The notes under the pieces: generated by a model | What the model saw: only the letters and a program-made list of their open reading frames with translations | Databases searched by the model: none | What the model was told of the DNA's origin: nothing | Position numbers and translations under genes: made by a program | Assembly: GCF_000276665.1 (NCBI RefSeq) | Contig: NW_004955405.1 | Location: forward strand, 16,883,579 to 16,947,578 | Reading direction: 5' to 3' | DNA: 64,000 nucleotides | DNA from: Chinchilla lanigera | Taxonomy: Eukaryota; Chordata; Mammalia; Rodentia; Chinchillidae | Part shown: in pieces, positions 23,545-34,200 of the stretch | How the letters are laid out: each line of letters starts with the position of its first letter | How positions within the stretch are numbered: the stretch's first letter is position 1

Positions 23545-24055
23545 CCACAGCAATATGTGTGCACCCATGTTTATAGCAGTACAATTTGTAATAGTTAAAT
23601 CTTGGAAACAACCCAATGCCCATCAACCTAGAAATGGATTAAAAAATGGTCCTTTTGTACAATGGAGTACTATTCAACCATAAAAAAGGATAAACTTGTG
23701 ACATGAAACTTGAGACTGTACTCATAAAGTGAAATAGATCAGACTCACATGTGTAAATATTGTATTGTCCCTCTGGTGTGAGAATTTGAAAGAGTAAATA
23801 ATGACCAAAATGTACAAAAGATATTGTGAAATGGGAAGAAATTATTCAAAAGGAAGGAAACACTAGGGTTGGGCAAAGGGAAAAAACAAAAGGGAAAAGG
23901 GGAAAAACAGATAGTTATACTACTAGTTTCTCTTAGTTCATTGAAAAAACGGTTGTGCTAATATTGTTTGGACAATTTTTTATGGCCGCATCTTGCACTT
24001 TGAGTAACAACTTTGAAGATAACAATATACAACATATTGTTATTGTTGTTATTTT
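23545..24055 (+). mobile_element. L1 3' end (ORF2 C-terminus and 3'UTR), sense
   Basis: Classic L1 wording: GTGTGCACCCATGTTTATAG, CTTGGAAACAACCCAATGCC, CATCAACCTAGAAATGG, AATGGAGTACTATTCAACC and ATAAAAAAGGATAAACTTG (end of ORF2). The purine-rich 3'UTR AAAGGGAAAAGGGGAAAAAC follows. The frame is broken and the copy is 5'-truncated, so it cannot encode active protein. Confidence 0.88.
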
Positions 24056-24439
24056 CCTTTATTTTGTTTTGAAATTTTATTTTTTCACAAAATAAAAAAT
24101 TAAAAAGTATATATATTTTCACAACCAGTAAAAAAGAAGAAGAAATAATATACTCTATAATTTGAAAAAATATTTCACTTGTAATTTCCATGGTAAAGTA
24201 TAAGAAATATTGGGAATATGTCAAAGTGACATAAAGATCTCCCAATGGCTGAAGTCAAAACAATTTGAGGCAGAAAACAAAGTACTATTAAGCCCAAATT
24301 ATAAAATAAATATTCCCAAGTCCTTATTAAGTAAGAAGTTGTACAAATAAATAAAGGTGATAAGCAAATTTTGCATGCATAAGAATTCCACATAAATGAT
24401 GGATGTAGTTGCTGTACCTACAGGAAGGGACATAACCCC

Positions 24440-25045
24440 CTACTCCGGAAGTGTGGGCTGCTATCCTGCACGTGATATAGAAAGTAGTGGTGAAGTAGTG
24501 TAAAATTCTGGAGGATAAACCTGACAAACTCTGTCTCTCCCAGGTGACCAAAGTCAACATCATAGGTGACACATCACATAGATGGTATTTACCTTTGCTA
24601 TGTTCTGAAAAACATGGTGCATTACCTCTGTGGTCTTCTTCACTGAACCTGAGGATCCCGCTATAATTAGGAGACAAATTCTACTAAATGAGGATCCTAC
24701 AAAAAATCTGACCGGTGCTCCTCAAAACTGCCTACGTTATTAAAAACAAGGGGAATCTGAGAAGCTCATAGCTAAGAGGATCAAAGGAAACATAGCAGCG
24801 AAATGAAATGTGCTGTCCTGAATGAGTATCTTGAAAAGAAAATAGACTTTAGATAAAAACTGAGGAAATCTGAATGAAATATGGGTTAAATGAACATCAT
24901 TAATTCTAAAATATTTATTAATTCTAAAATAATATAGAACTGGAAGTTGATGATATGAGAAAACTGGTGCTAAGTTTGTAGGAACACTTTACACTGTCTC
25001 CACAAATTCCTTTAAATCTAAAACTCTTCTAAAAGTCAATTGAAA
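24440..25045 (+). mobile_element. Old L1 (L1M-type) 3' end, sense
   Basis: ACAAAAAATCTGACCGGTGC, TCCTCAAAACTGCCTACG, AAAAACAAGGGGAATCTGAG, GATAAAAACTGAGGAAATCTG and TTTAAATCTAAAACTCTTC follow, in order, the conserved 3' portion of old mammalian L1. Sub-family assignment is approximate. There is no coding potential. Confidence 0.6.
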
Positions 25046-25530
25046 ACAGTAAATGTCATCTAACATCTCTGGTGACACATGGCAGGGCATGTTGATTACA
25101 TTTGCCTTGTTTTAATTCTGTTATGTGTTTTGGAATTCCAATTATGTTTGCTCTTTGCTCTAGAAACAGCCTTTGGCCATTAAATTTTAATCTCAGTTGT
25201 TTTCTAACAATAACTGAAAATATTAAGTTTTACATCAATGTCACATAGTCCAGGAAGATATTTTCAGGAGGGAGAAAGGACCTCGTGGGTTTCAGTTCCC
25301 AGTTGTGGGTGTTTGTGTCTATTGCTTATATACCTTTTGTCCCAGAAAGCTGTTTCTTTATTTTGACTGACCTATGCAGGGAGTAGGGGAGAGAAAGTCT
25401 AAATGTAAAGAATATATCAGTGCTTGGAGGTTGGTAGTTCAGGACAACAAGCACAACTGACTCTGGAAGGACTATTTATGTGTTAGTAACACAGTGTAAC
25501 AACGCAGTCCAGATAAACAAGTAAGCCTAA
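25046..25530. other. Single-copy sequence
   Basis: Nothing recognised between the L1M tail and the MaLR element. Confidence 0.5.
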
Positions 25531-25945
25531 CATTATGGGATATATCCAGATGACCTCCAAAAGCCTATGTTCTCATAGGCTGGGCTTTGGGGAAGTGACT
25601 GGATCATGGGGCATAATACTCATCAGATTAATCTCCTTAGTCCATAACTAAGTATGGTGCTGAGAGGTGAATCCTGATTGGAGAAGGTGAGTCACCTGGA
25701 CATCACCTTGAAGCATATAGCTCCATCCTTCCTCTCTTGATAGCTCTCTCCTTCCTGTTTACCATGCCCAGAGCTGCTTCTGCTCTGTTATGCCCCTCTT
25801 CTGTGCCCTTCTCCAATGCTACTCTGCCTTAGAGTCACCTGCTTGTGGTCTGAAACCTCTACAGACTGTGAACCAAAATAAACCTTTTCTCCTTTAAGCT
25901 GTGGATATAGTACATTGTATCTCAGCAAAGAATAAAGCAACTAAG
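25531..25945 (+). mobile_element. MaLR 5' LTR
   Basis: ATCCAGATGACCTCCAAAAG, GGCTGGGCTTTGGGGAAGTG, ACTGGATCATGGGGCATAAT, a pyrimidine-rich middle, then GACTGTGAACCAAAATAAAC and CTTTTCTCCTTTAAGCTGTG give the MaLR LTR order, with AATAAA near the 3' end. A clearly related, diverged LTR lies in the same orientation at 26685-27060. Confidence 0.85.
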
Positions 25946-26684
25946 ATTTTGATGTAGAAGGTAGGGTCATTGTGACTGTTCCTGATTATGAAAGAGAGGG
26001 AAGATCTGATTATGTGGTTCAGAACCCTTTGGAGCTGGTTTACATTAGGCATTTGGAAAGGTTTGGAGATGCTGAATGGAAAAGCAGCCCTAGAGTGACT
26101 TAAACTGAGCTTGATAAGAGATTCCGATCTCAGAAGAGCAGAACCAAGGCAATGTAATATGTATTCAGGCTGTGGTTTGGGTACTGTTGGAGGCTTCCAA
26201 CCAGTTCTTCTTTGAGAATCAAGAACAAGAAGCCCAGATGAATGGAGTGAGCAAATCCAGGCCAAGAGAGTAGCCACAAGGGTTCCAACCACTAGCAATG
26301 CGATAGGGGTGGGGCCACCCAAGCCCTCTGGAGTTCCCTTCTTGCCATAGAATGCCCTGAGTGCTGAACAGGGAGATACAAGATTTAATGTTTTCCCTGC
26401 TGGATTTTCAGTCTTGCTTTGATACCATTCCTTTCTATCTTCCTATTTCTCTCTTTCAGAATGGGAATGTTCACCTCTTGCCTTTGTATGTTGACAGGGT
26501 TAAGTTTTTCTTTTTTTACTGAGGATGACAGCTAACAGTTTGCTTTACATCTCAGAGAGGGGACTTGGGACTTGGGCTGTTCAGCAATGCTGAAGTTGTT
26601 AGGATTCTGGCTACTCTTAGAGATGGAATAAATGCAATTTGATTAGAGGAGTGCACATGAGCCCTGTGGAGGCAAGAGGCAGAA
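25946..26684 (+). mobile_element. MaLR internal region (non-coding)
   Basis: Between the two same-orientation LTRs is about 740 bases. It begins GGGTCATTGTGACTGTTCC and ends GCCCTGTGGAGGCAAGAGG with AGAATG, as in the short internal region of MaLR retrotransposons. MaLRs are non-autonomous and do not encode functional proteins. A 142-codon antisense open frame over this region (25894-26322) is incidental. Confidence 0.75.
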
Positions 26685-27060
26685 TGTTATAGTTTATATC
26701 TAGATGTTCCCCCAAAACCTCCTGCTCTCATAGGTTGGGCTTTTGGAATGTGATTGGATTACTAGGGCCTGACACTCAAGTTTACAACTAAATGTGATAA
26801 TGAGAGATGAACCTTGGTTGGAGGAGGTGGGTCACTAGAGACATAGTCTAGAAGGGTATATATCCCTCCTTCCTCCATTTGTCTTTCTTCACTTTCTATC
26901 TGCCAGGCCATGAGCTGCTTCTCAGTGTGCCATGCTGTTTTGCCTTTGGGCCACTTGATTATAAACTGAACATCTAAAAACTGTGAGGCAAAATAAACCT
27001 TTCCTTCTTTAAGTTAAGTGTGTTTGGTATTCTGTCTCCACGGAGAAGGAAGTAACTAAG
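26685..27060 (+). mobile_element. MaLR 3' LTR
   Basis: Starts TGTTATAGTTTATATCTAGA, continues ATAGGTTGGGCTTTTGG, TGATTGGATTACTAGGGCC and AACTGTGAGGCAAAATAAAC, and ends AAGGAAGTAACTAAG. It aligns along its length with the LTR at 25531. The two LTRs differ at many sites, so the insertion is old. Confidence 0.85.
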
Positions 27061-27464
27061 GTATCTGGAAAGTCCCCAGGCTCAAAAACTCCCTGTGCAC
27101 CTTCAGGGAATCTTCAACCCACATGTTTAGGGAAGATCTACAAGGAAACTATAGGATAGCAAATTGTTTTATACATACCTAAGTCAACTGGCTACACAAT
27201 ATCTGTGTTCACTAACTTCATATTAAATGGAAATAAAAATAATATTTAACTCAGAGCTATATAGTCTAAATGAGATAATAGAATCAAACTTATTTTACAA
27301 CTTTAAAGTGATCTGCTTATGGATGTACCTAATTATCACTTGAAATTATAGACCACAGCTCCTAGGCCAATGTGTTGATTAGTTATAACTTTTTGAAATG
27401 TACTTCCTCAAGTTAGGTGAAAGCCATTTTTCTATAACTCTATAAAAGAAAGCAAGTGATGATG
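27061..27464. other. Single-copy sequence, possible MIR trace
   Basis: ACTAACTTCATATTAAATGG near 27.21 kb loosely resembles a MIR 3' segment but is too weak to call. Confidence 0.4.
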
Positions 27465-27530
27465 AAGTGCTACAGATATGAATTCAAAACTGGCTCATCC
27501 ACTTACTCTCCGGGACATGGACACATTGCA
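27465..27530 (+). mobile_element. MIR SINE, left part
   Basis: CTACAGATATGAATTCAAAA, CTGGCTCATCCACTTACTC and TCCGGGACATGGACACATTG resemble the MIR core (TTCAAATCCTGGCTC..CCACTTACT..GTGACCTTGG). It stops where an LTR begins. A MIR-like 3' piece resumes at about 27895. Confidence 0.6.
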
Positions 27531-27535
27531 TCTGG

Positions 27536-27860
27536 TGGGGGAGATTCTGAGTGAACTTCTGCCTGTCTTCAGGTCCTTGGACTCACTCCAGGGAAGAAAT
27601 GGAGAAGTGAGGTTCTTACAGCAAATGGAGTCAAGACTGGTATAGTAAAAAGCAAGAGTTTACTTAAAGTGTGGCAAATACAGAGAAAGCAGAAGAAGAG
27701 CTATCTTAGCAACAGAGAGGTGCTGCAAGATAGGGAACATCTCACTGTTGATGGCCCACTGTGTGTTCATATTCAAGAGAGCAAACTGTTTGTTGATTGG
27801 TGTGTGCTAAGCCAATCAGGATCTTAGCCTTTGTTTCTGGGAAGGGGGCAAGGTTAGTAC
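27536..27860 (-). mobile_element. Solo LTR of an endogenous retrovirus-like element, antisense
   Basis: On the complement the block runs from TGTACTAACC to TCTCCCCCA (TG..CA ends). It has two CCAAT-type boxes (CTGATTGGCTTAGC, CACCAATCAAC), a candidate polyadenylation signal AGTAAA before CTCTTGCTTTT, and a U5-like T/C-rich tail. No internal viral genes are adjacent. Family not named. Confidence 0.55.
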
Positions 27861-27894
27861 ACAGTAAATGTGAGTAAAGAATACAGTAGGGTAC

Positions 27895-27940
27895 ATTTTT
27901 TACAAGCACATGGCACACAGTAAGTATGTGATGATCCTAC
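27895..27940 (+). mobile_element. MIR SINE, right part (3' end)
   Basis: ACAAGCACATGGCACACAGT followed by AAGTATGTGATG matches the MIR 3' terminus (CACAGTGCCTGGCACATAGTAAG). It probably belongs to the same MIR as 27465-27530, separated by the LTR insertion. Confidence 0.5.
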
Positions 27941-28076
27941 AGTTGTCAGCCACAGATAAGCACATGATGATTTCCAGTGTTAGTCATCAGGATTTGTCTT
28001 GTGTGTTTTCTATCCCTTTGCCCCTACAGACAAATCATCTAAATTATCTACTCTCATTTTTCTCAAGGATACATCA

Positions 28077-28179
28077 TGGGGCTGGGGATTTAGCTCAGTG
28101 GCACAGCGCCTACCTGGCAAGCACAACATCATGAGTGAGTTTGATTCCCGGTACCACAAAAACAAAACAAAACAAAAAA
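28077..28179 (+). mobile_element. ID SINE, intermediate/older subfamily
   Basis: GGGGCTGGGGATTTAGCTCA, TGGCACAGCGCC, a GTGAGTTTGATTCCCGG B-box region with a small local insertion (ATGAGTGAGT), and a patterned tail of AAAAC units. Target-site duplication GGATACATCAT (28068) / GGATGCATCAC (28182), with two differences. Confidence 0.92.
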
Positions 28180-28192
28180 AAGGATGCATCAC

Positions 28193-29196
28193 TGTGAAAA
28201 TCCTTGCCTTGTAAGGATCTTATAAATGTGATCACATTTCTAAAAACATTCCTACATTGCCTGTTTAAAACCTCTTAGAACTGATTATTAATATGTATTT
28301 CTGTTTCAGAATCAACAGTAGGGTAGAGTGAAAAGGAATCTCCACACCTTCCCAGCATCCCAATGCACATCATAAAAATACAACTAAACCTCCATTTTTA
28401 AATAATAGGTAATAAAGGATACAATTTGTTCCCTTATTTTATTTATCATTCTTGGAAGATACTTACAGGAAGCAGCCCAAGGGTGATAATCTTTCTTTGT
28501 CAATTATGTCTCATAGTGCAATCATTTCATTATTATATGACTCCCCAAAATTGTCAGGAAAATGGACAATTTTGTTAATGTGGAGTTACTTTTTAGAGTT
28601 CTCATATTAAGTAAAAGGGAGATAAGGATTTTGAAGGCAAAATCCTTTCACTATCTTATCAGAGTCTCAGTATATTATTGTGTAGACTGCTCATAGGACA
28701 ACGCCAGTGGATACTGAATTGTGAAGTTATATAATTCATTAATGCTGTCTCCAACTACCCTGCCAGTTCATAACTAGAGTTTTTATAACATATTTAACAC
28801 AGAATGCCTACATATCTCTTCTTTTATTTTCTTTTAGGCTAACTTACTGGACCTCAAACTTATAAGGGCTCTTAATTAAGAGTTATATGTATGAGTTTAT
28901 TATGGATGTAATAGTTTAAAGAAATATTTATTTTAATGATTTTAACTTTAGTAACTGGCTTTACTAGTGATCTATCTTCCAATCCTACTCCAGTTCTTGA
29001 CTTTATTGTGTTTAGAAGTGAAATTTATGCTCTATAGAGTTAGGAATTACTTATTAACTTAGCTGGACACTTCCTCAAAGTTGCATAACAAGAAGAGATT
29101 GAATCATCCGTCAGCATTGATAAAAATTTCTTGTCAGGCTTTTACAGCTGTCCCACTGGTCAACAAAATCATTTGAAATTATATTTGGTAGAAAAC
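28193..29196. other. AT-rich single-copy sequence
   Basis: Nothing recognised. Confidence 0.5.
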
Positions 29197-29345
29197 ATGT
29201 TTTCTTCTAGCATATGCACAGAGAGAGAGAAAGAGAGAGACAGAGAGACAGAGACAGAGAGAGAGACAGACTATGAATAGAAATGATAATTAGATATTTT
29301 CTTCTAGCATACAGACAGAGAGAGTGAGAGAGAGAATATGATTAT
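29197..29345 (+). repeat. Duplicated segment carrying a GA-rich microsatellite
   Basis: TTTTCTTCTAGCATA occurs at about 29200 and 29297. Each copy is followed by a CAGA/GAGA-rich run, and then ACTATGAATAG or ATATGATTATA with AAATGAT. This is a two-copy tandem duplication of roughly 97 bases with the GA run inside each unit. Confidence 0.8.
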
Positions 29346-29791
29346 AAATGATAGAGTTTACTGACTTGCTTTTTCACAATAAAGGTCTTTGTTTCTTACT
29401 CTGGAATATGTTCTCTGTTGCATTTTTGCTATAACTTGTAATTATTCATCATTACTTTGTTGTTTCTCTTTCCACTATTATTTACCACAGGGAAATCAGA
29501 AATCACATATTAAGATTAAAATCTTTCCTAAAGTAGTGAATATACTTTCTAGCTATATTTCATAGAAGAAGTAAAAATTTATACTTGACTACCTGGAATA
29601 GGTGTCACGTTATCTTGTAGTAATTTAAAATAAAGCCAATAGCAACCTTTCATGGGACAAAATGCCCAGCTATAGTTGTGAAACTTGTTCATTCTATATT
29701 TCAATAAAGTCCATTCAGTTTGTTTCATGACTGTGTGATATTGAGTATGGTAGCTACAAGCAGTGTCAAGTAATGATAAATGATAGCTCCC

Positions 29792-29894
29792 ATTTTTTCT
29801 TTTCTTTTCTTTTCTTTTCTTTTCTTTTCTTTTCTTTTCTTTTCTTTTCTTTTCTTCCTTTCTTTCTTTTCTTTTCTTTCTTCCTTTCTTTCAT
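29792..29894 (+). repeat. (TTTTC)n pyrimidine microsatellite
   Basis: A long TTTTC array degrading to TTTCC/TTTCT variants, directly adjoining the tail end of an antisense B1. It is read as an expanded GAAAA-type A tail. It makes a spurious 86-codon open frame. Confidence 0.95.
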
Positions 29895-30000
29895 CAGGGT
29901 CTTGCTATGGAGTTCAGGCTGGCCTTGAATTCACAGAAATTCTCCTGCCTCAGCCTGTCATATACTGGGACTACAGGTGTGAGCCACAGTGCCTAGCCTT
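29895..30000 (-). mobile_element. B1-type SINE, antisense, without the internal duplication
   Basis: CAGGGTCTTGCTATGGAGTT, CAGGCTGGCCTTGAATTCAC, CTCCTGCCTCAGCCTG, ACTGGGACTACAGGTGTGAG and CCACAGTGCCTAGCC are B1 in reverse. Only one GGCTGGCCTTGAA segment is present, so this copy lacks the 29-bp internal duplication seen at 45.1 kb. Confidence 0.9.
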
Positions 30001-31298
30001 ATTATTTCTTTATGACAGCAATTCTCATGTTTACTGCTAATTTAATAACGCTTTAGAGGGGTGAGAAGAAACAGTAGCCGTTTCAAATTATAATAATGAG
30101 TTACAAGAAACATACATTTTAGAAAAAGTTTTGTGACAAGGGTGCTGATAATGAATGTAGAGCATCTGGAATCTCATCTTTATTGTGGGAAAAGTTTTAT
30201 CCAGAGAAAACATCTATCAGTGTAGTGTATCATTTCAAACTTTGGGTCATTTTCTTTAAGGTAAAGAACTGCAATTTAATGATCTCATCATTGTTTCTGA
30301 AAATGACATTATAAATACTCTGGGTGAAAGTATCATGTTTTCTAGGAGTTAATAGTGTTTTTATTTTACTAAAATATTATTGGGTCCCACATTTATGTCA
30401 TAGATTCAGAGAGACCATGGAGTAATTATATAAGTGACCAATTTAAAGTCTCAGCTAACTAGGTAACTTGTCAAAGGTTGCAATGGTGATTTTTTTAAAT
30501 GACCATATCTCTTATATTTAGAAAAAGAAAAGGACAACAGTTCATAAAAGTAGCTTTTGTAGAATAAATACTTATCACATGCATTTTGATTTGTTTCATA
30601 ATGAACACATATTAAAAAGTTGTGTTGGTCTTATAAAGAATTTCTTTACTTATGGGCAACATCAACCACAAAGGTATATTTTGATGTATCAAAATTTTAA
30701 AGAAAATGTTCTAATTTTAAGCTGGAAGTGACTTCTAGTCTTCATTTGAAACTTCTTAGGCCATTTCCTTTGCTTAGTTTCTCTGTTGAGTAATTAATGA
30801 TCTGTTAAGAGGTACTTAAATGAATTGAAGTGGGCACATATACCCACATATGAATTGAAGTGGGCACAATCTTAAAAGAGCATTGCTAAAGCAAAATAGT
30901 CCCCCTGTAATTTAAATCATTCCCCAATTACCTTATAGCGTAACACTAGTGTTAATCCAAAGCAAGACATACCTTTAGTTGCTTTTACCCTTCTCACCTT
31001 TTTTGATAAATCTAAATTTGCAGTTAGATCTTTCTATTCAAGAACATTTTTATTTAAGCAAATAATATCTGTCTTGGCAATTTCTGTTCATTATTAAGGA
31101 TTCCTGTTTGTCTATTTAAACGAAATAACCAACTTTGATTCCTTACAACAAATCAGTTCCTAAATCCACCTTATTTTACACTTTAAATATTCTTCAGTTC
31201 CCCGTATGTGCTTCTCTTATCACTTCCTCGTTTCAGTTACTAATGTACCTCCTTTGGACCTTGCACATGGTCCCAAGACGGTTTCACTGCCTCACTAT
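30001..31298. other. AT-rich single-copy sequence with a 30-base tandem duplication
   Basis: TGAATTGAAGTGGGCACA occurs at 30821 and 30851 (period 30, two copies). Otherwise nothing recognised. Confidence 0.55.
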
Positions 31299-31990
31299 TG
31301 TAGGCAGCTGAGTTAGACAAAATATTATAGGCAGTCAGATCAGGATAAGCCCTTGAAGGGGCCAGTATGGAAGACAAGATACTTTGCAACTGTGGGAGAG
31401 ACAGGCACTTCTTCTGTAGGCCAGACCTCAAGACAAAAGATGGAACAAATGCATCTACATACCTCCCTAGGGATGGACAGCAGGGATCGATATTATAAAT
31501 AAGTATCATTCACCTTGAAAACGCCAACAAGAGTCTTTAACCCAAACCTCCATAGGAAAAGCCCTGTTCTGTATTCATGCTCACTTTCTATGTGAATTGC
31601 TGCCCCATTTTATCCTGCTTTAGGCAATTTTACCTGAGCAATTATGCTTGTAATCTTATTGGTTGACCATATTTTTGTGTCACCTCATGCCCTTGCAATT
31701 TCCCATGTTTCCCACCTTGGACCCTTATCACCTCATGGATTTGCTCTATAAAATCCCTAGAAAAGGCAGGGTCCTTAGCAACCCACTCAGGTCTCCTTCT
31801 GTCTCTCTCTCAGACAAAATCTTACTTTCCCTCAATAAATATATTCTGCTCTTTACCTCCATTGCTCCTAAAATCCATTCTTCAATTTTAGAGAACACAA
31901 ACTCATCCCCGATATCTAGCAGGTCAGGAGTTTCTTTCCCCTATATCGTCACTGTTTCAACTGCTGCCTGAGAAGGGAAAATCTGGCCAT
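31299..31990 (+). mobile_element. Probable solo LTR of an endogenous retrovirus-like element
   Basis: Begins near TGTAGGCAGCTGAG. It contains CTTATTGGTTGACC (inverted CCAAT box), a TATA-like CTCTATAAAATCCC near 31744, a C/T-rich leader TCTGTCTCTCTCTCAGAC, and AATAAA near 31835. It ends near GAAAATCTGGCCA. The element order (CCAAT, TATA, AATAAA, U5) supports an LTR. No adjacent gag/pol-like sequence was seen. Family and exact ends are uncertain. Confidence 0.55.
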
Positions 31991-33114
31991 TCTACATCCA
32001 TGTGAGTGGTCCCTATGGCCAGAGGATGACCTTCCATCTTCACAGCATGACACAAAAGTGCCATGGACTACCCCTGTGTTCACCTACAGCCTCATTTCTC
32101 TGCTCTACTAACACTGAATGGCTTCTTCTCATAAGACCTGCTTGCTGTGTAGTGATTAGATTTCGTTCTAGCTCCTCTGAACTTCAGTACCTGTCTCCAC
32201 TATCACTACAATACATTGTACATCTTTCTCTCTTAGATTTAACAGATTATGTTCATTATACATTATAAATCTCTTATTCTAACATACTAGCTATAAGTCA
32301 CTCAAGGCTAGGAACAGTACTTCATATTTTTGAATTAATCTAACTTATTTCAATGTAAATATGTCTTTATTATTTAATAATTAGTCTGAAATGAGCTATA
32401 TAGTTGGGGTTCCACTCTGTGTTACTTTTTGCCATAATTTATAGCTTAATCACTTTATTCATCCAAGTAAACTGAAAATGCTTTTGAATGAGATTTTTCA
32501 GTTATTTGTGTAAAGCTCATTGTGAATTCCAATCTCTTTGAGAAAGGGTCATTTTTTTTCTGGACTAATGCAGTTTTGACAAGAGACTTCCCAGCTCACC
32601 AAACAAACACATATAGGGCTCCACTTATAATGGTAGATGTTAATAATACAAATATTGACCTTGTCTTGGATAATACTTCACCCTGGCGGAACAGAAAATA
32701 CACGCAATGCTGCACCACCATGGGCACGTTTAACTAGGAAATTCAATTTCTGTTGCTGGTAAGGGAAAGAAGAGAATGAGGTAGAGAGAAAAGGAGACTA
32801 ATACAATGTTATGGGAAACACTGCCCACCTTTCCAGTCAGTTATACACTTTTGCAATTATGAAGCAGAAGACCTGACTCTCTTGATTGATTTCAATTTCT
32901 ATATGGTTATATCTGCTTATATTTTAAAACTTTATTCCTTCTACTTTATAGGGAGCTTAAGGATTTTCAAAGGAAAATTTGAGTTGGGAGTAATTTCTGC
33001 CTTATGTGGTAACCTCAGAGCCAGTTTGGAGGGAAAGATTATAACTCAAAGTATTTAGAACTGTGGTAAAGTTTCATGGGAATTTGTATTGACTTGTGTG
33101 ATATGTGATGCCTA
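31991..33114. other. Single-copy sequence
   Basis: Nothing recognised. Open frames of 70-90 codons have no family features. Confidence 0.45.
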
Positions 33115-33245
33115 TTTTCTCTACCAGAATATAAACTCCATAATAACAAAGACCATAGCTACTTTGTGTTCAGTGTCACAGGACTACCTTTAGTAAAAGC
33201 TTCAAGAATTAATAAAAGCTCACTAAATATTTGTTGGAAAGATAA
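33115..33245 (+). mobile_element. L2 3' end
   Basis: TACCAGAATATAAACTCCAT, AACAAAGACCATAG, CTTTGTGTTCAGTGTCAC and TCACTAAATATTTGTTGGAA follow the L2 terminal order (AAGCTCCAT..GGGACTTTGT..CACTGCTGT..AATAAATATTTGTTGAA). Confidence 0.65.
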
Positions 33246-33589
33246 ATGGAGTTATTAGAAGTTAATTTCCTTTTTCTAATATTAGATACTTAAATATTTG
33301 TAATAGTTTAAATCTGAAGTAATTTTTCCATAAGCTATAAATTATCTTTTTAGAGTTTTAAATTAATTTACTATTTATGAATTGATTTATTAAAAGATAA
33401 ATAGCAATCTTTAAAAGAAATAAAATATTTCACATTATCAAAAAAATAGAGGTAAAATGCAATTTTTAAAGGATACAAACACTGTCATGGTAAATGCATT
33501 GATTTCTTTTATTTCAAAGAGAATAGAAAAAAAAAAAGAACAATAGCAGAATACCAACATCACAGACAAAAACAAAACAAAGCAAAAAC

Positions 33590-34200
33590 ATTAAAAATGA
33601 GACAGGGTTTCAAAACAAAATGATAGGAATTAACAGTGGTTGTTATATTACATACTGTTATCTTCAACGAAGTTGCTCAGATTACCAGAAGTAAGAATGG
33701 AAGATTGATCAAATCATTAAAGAGAATAAAAAAATAATTAAAAATTGGAGCTGATGCAGAGTTTTACTAGACAAAATGGTAGGAATTCACCAATGGTTGT
33801 TCNNNNNNNNNNNNNNNNNNNNNNNNNNNNNNNNNNNNNNNNNNNNNNNNNNNNNNNNNNNNNNNNNNNNNNNNNNNNNNNNNNNNNNNNNNNNNNNNNN
33901 NNNNNNNNNNNNNNNNNNNNNNNNNNNNNNNNNNNNNNNNNNNNNNNNNNNNNNNNNNNNNNNNNNNNNNNNNNNNNNNNNNNNNNNNNNNNNNNNNNNN
34001 NNNNNNNNNNNNNNNNNNNNNNTGGGTTTTATTTACTCTTTCAGGTTCTTACACTAGAGAGATGATATGTTTACACATATGAGTCTGATTTATTTCACTT
34101 ATGCATATGGTCTCTAGTTGCATCCAGGTAAATGCAATGATTTTAACCACACCAAATTATTTAATACCTCAGTAAATATGCTTTTGCTCTGCAGTGATTC
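33590..34200 (-). mobile_element. L1 3' end, antisense, interrupted by the gap
   Basis: Left of the gap, ACAAAATGATAGGAATTAAC, ATACTGTTATCTTCAACG and GTTGCTCAGATTACCAG match the complement of the L1 3'UTR at 23.96 kb. A second, partial copy of the AATGGTAGGAATTCACCAATG motif precedes the Ns. To the right, TCTGATTTATTTCACTTATG, CATATGGTCTCTAGTTGCAT and CCAGGTAAATGCAATGATTT are antisense L1 3'-end words. The right limit is approximate. Confidence 0.7.
33803..34022. other. Assembly gap (220 Ns)
   Basis: A run of 220 undetermined bases. Open frames spanning it are artefacts. It sits inside repetitive L1 sequence next to a local duplication, a likely cause of the break. Confidence 1.

Noticed and set aside
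25894..26322. 142-codon minus-strand open frame
   Set aside because: Antisense to a MaLR LTR and internal region, with no family signature.
29197..29345. CRISPR-like repeat array
   Set aside because: Only two units with microsatellite interiors, in a eukaryotic genome. No spacers or cas genes.
33745..34065. Open frames of 93 and 106 codons
   Set aside because: Most of each frame is the run of Ns.
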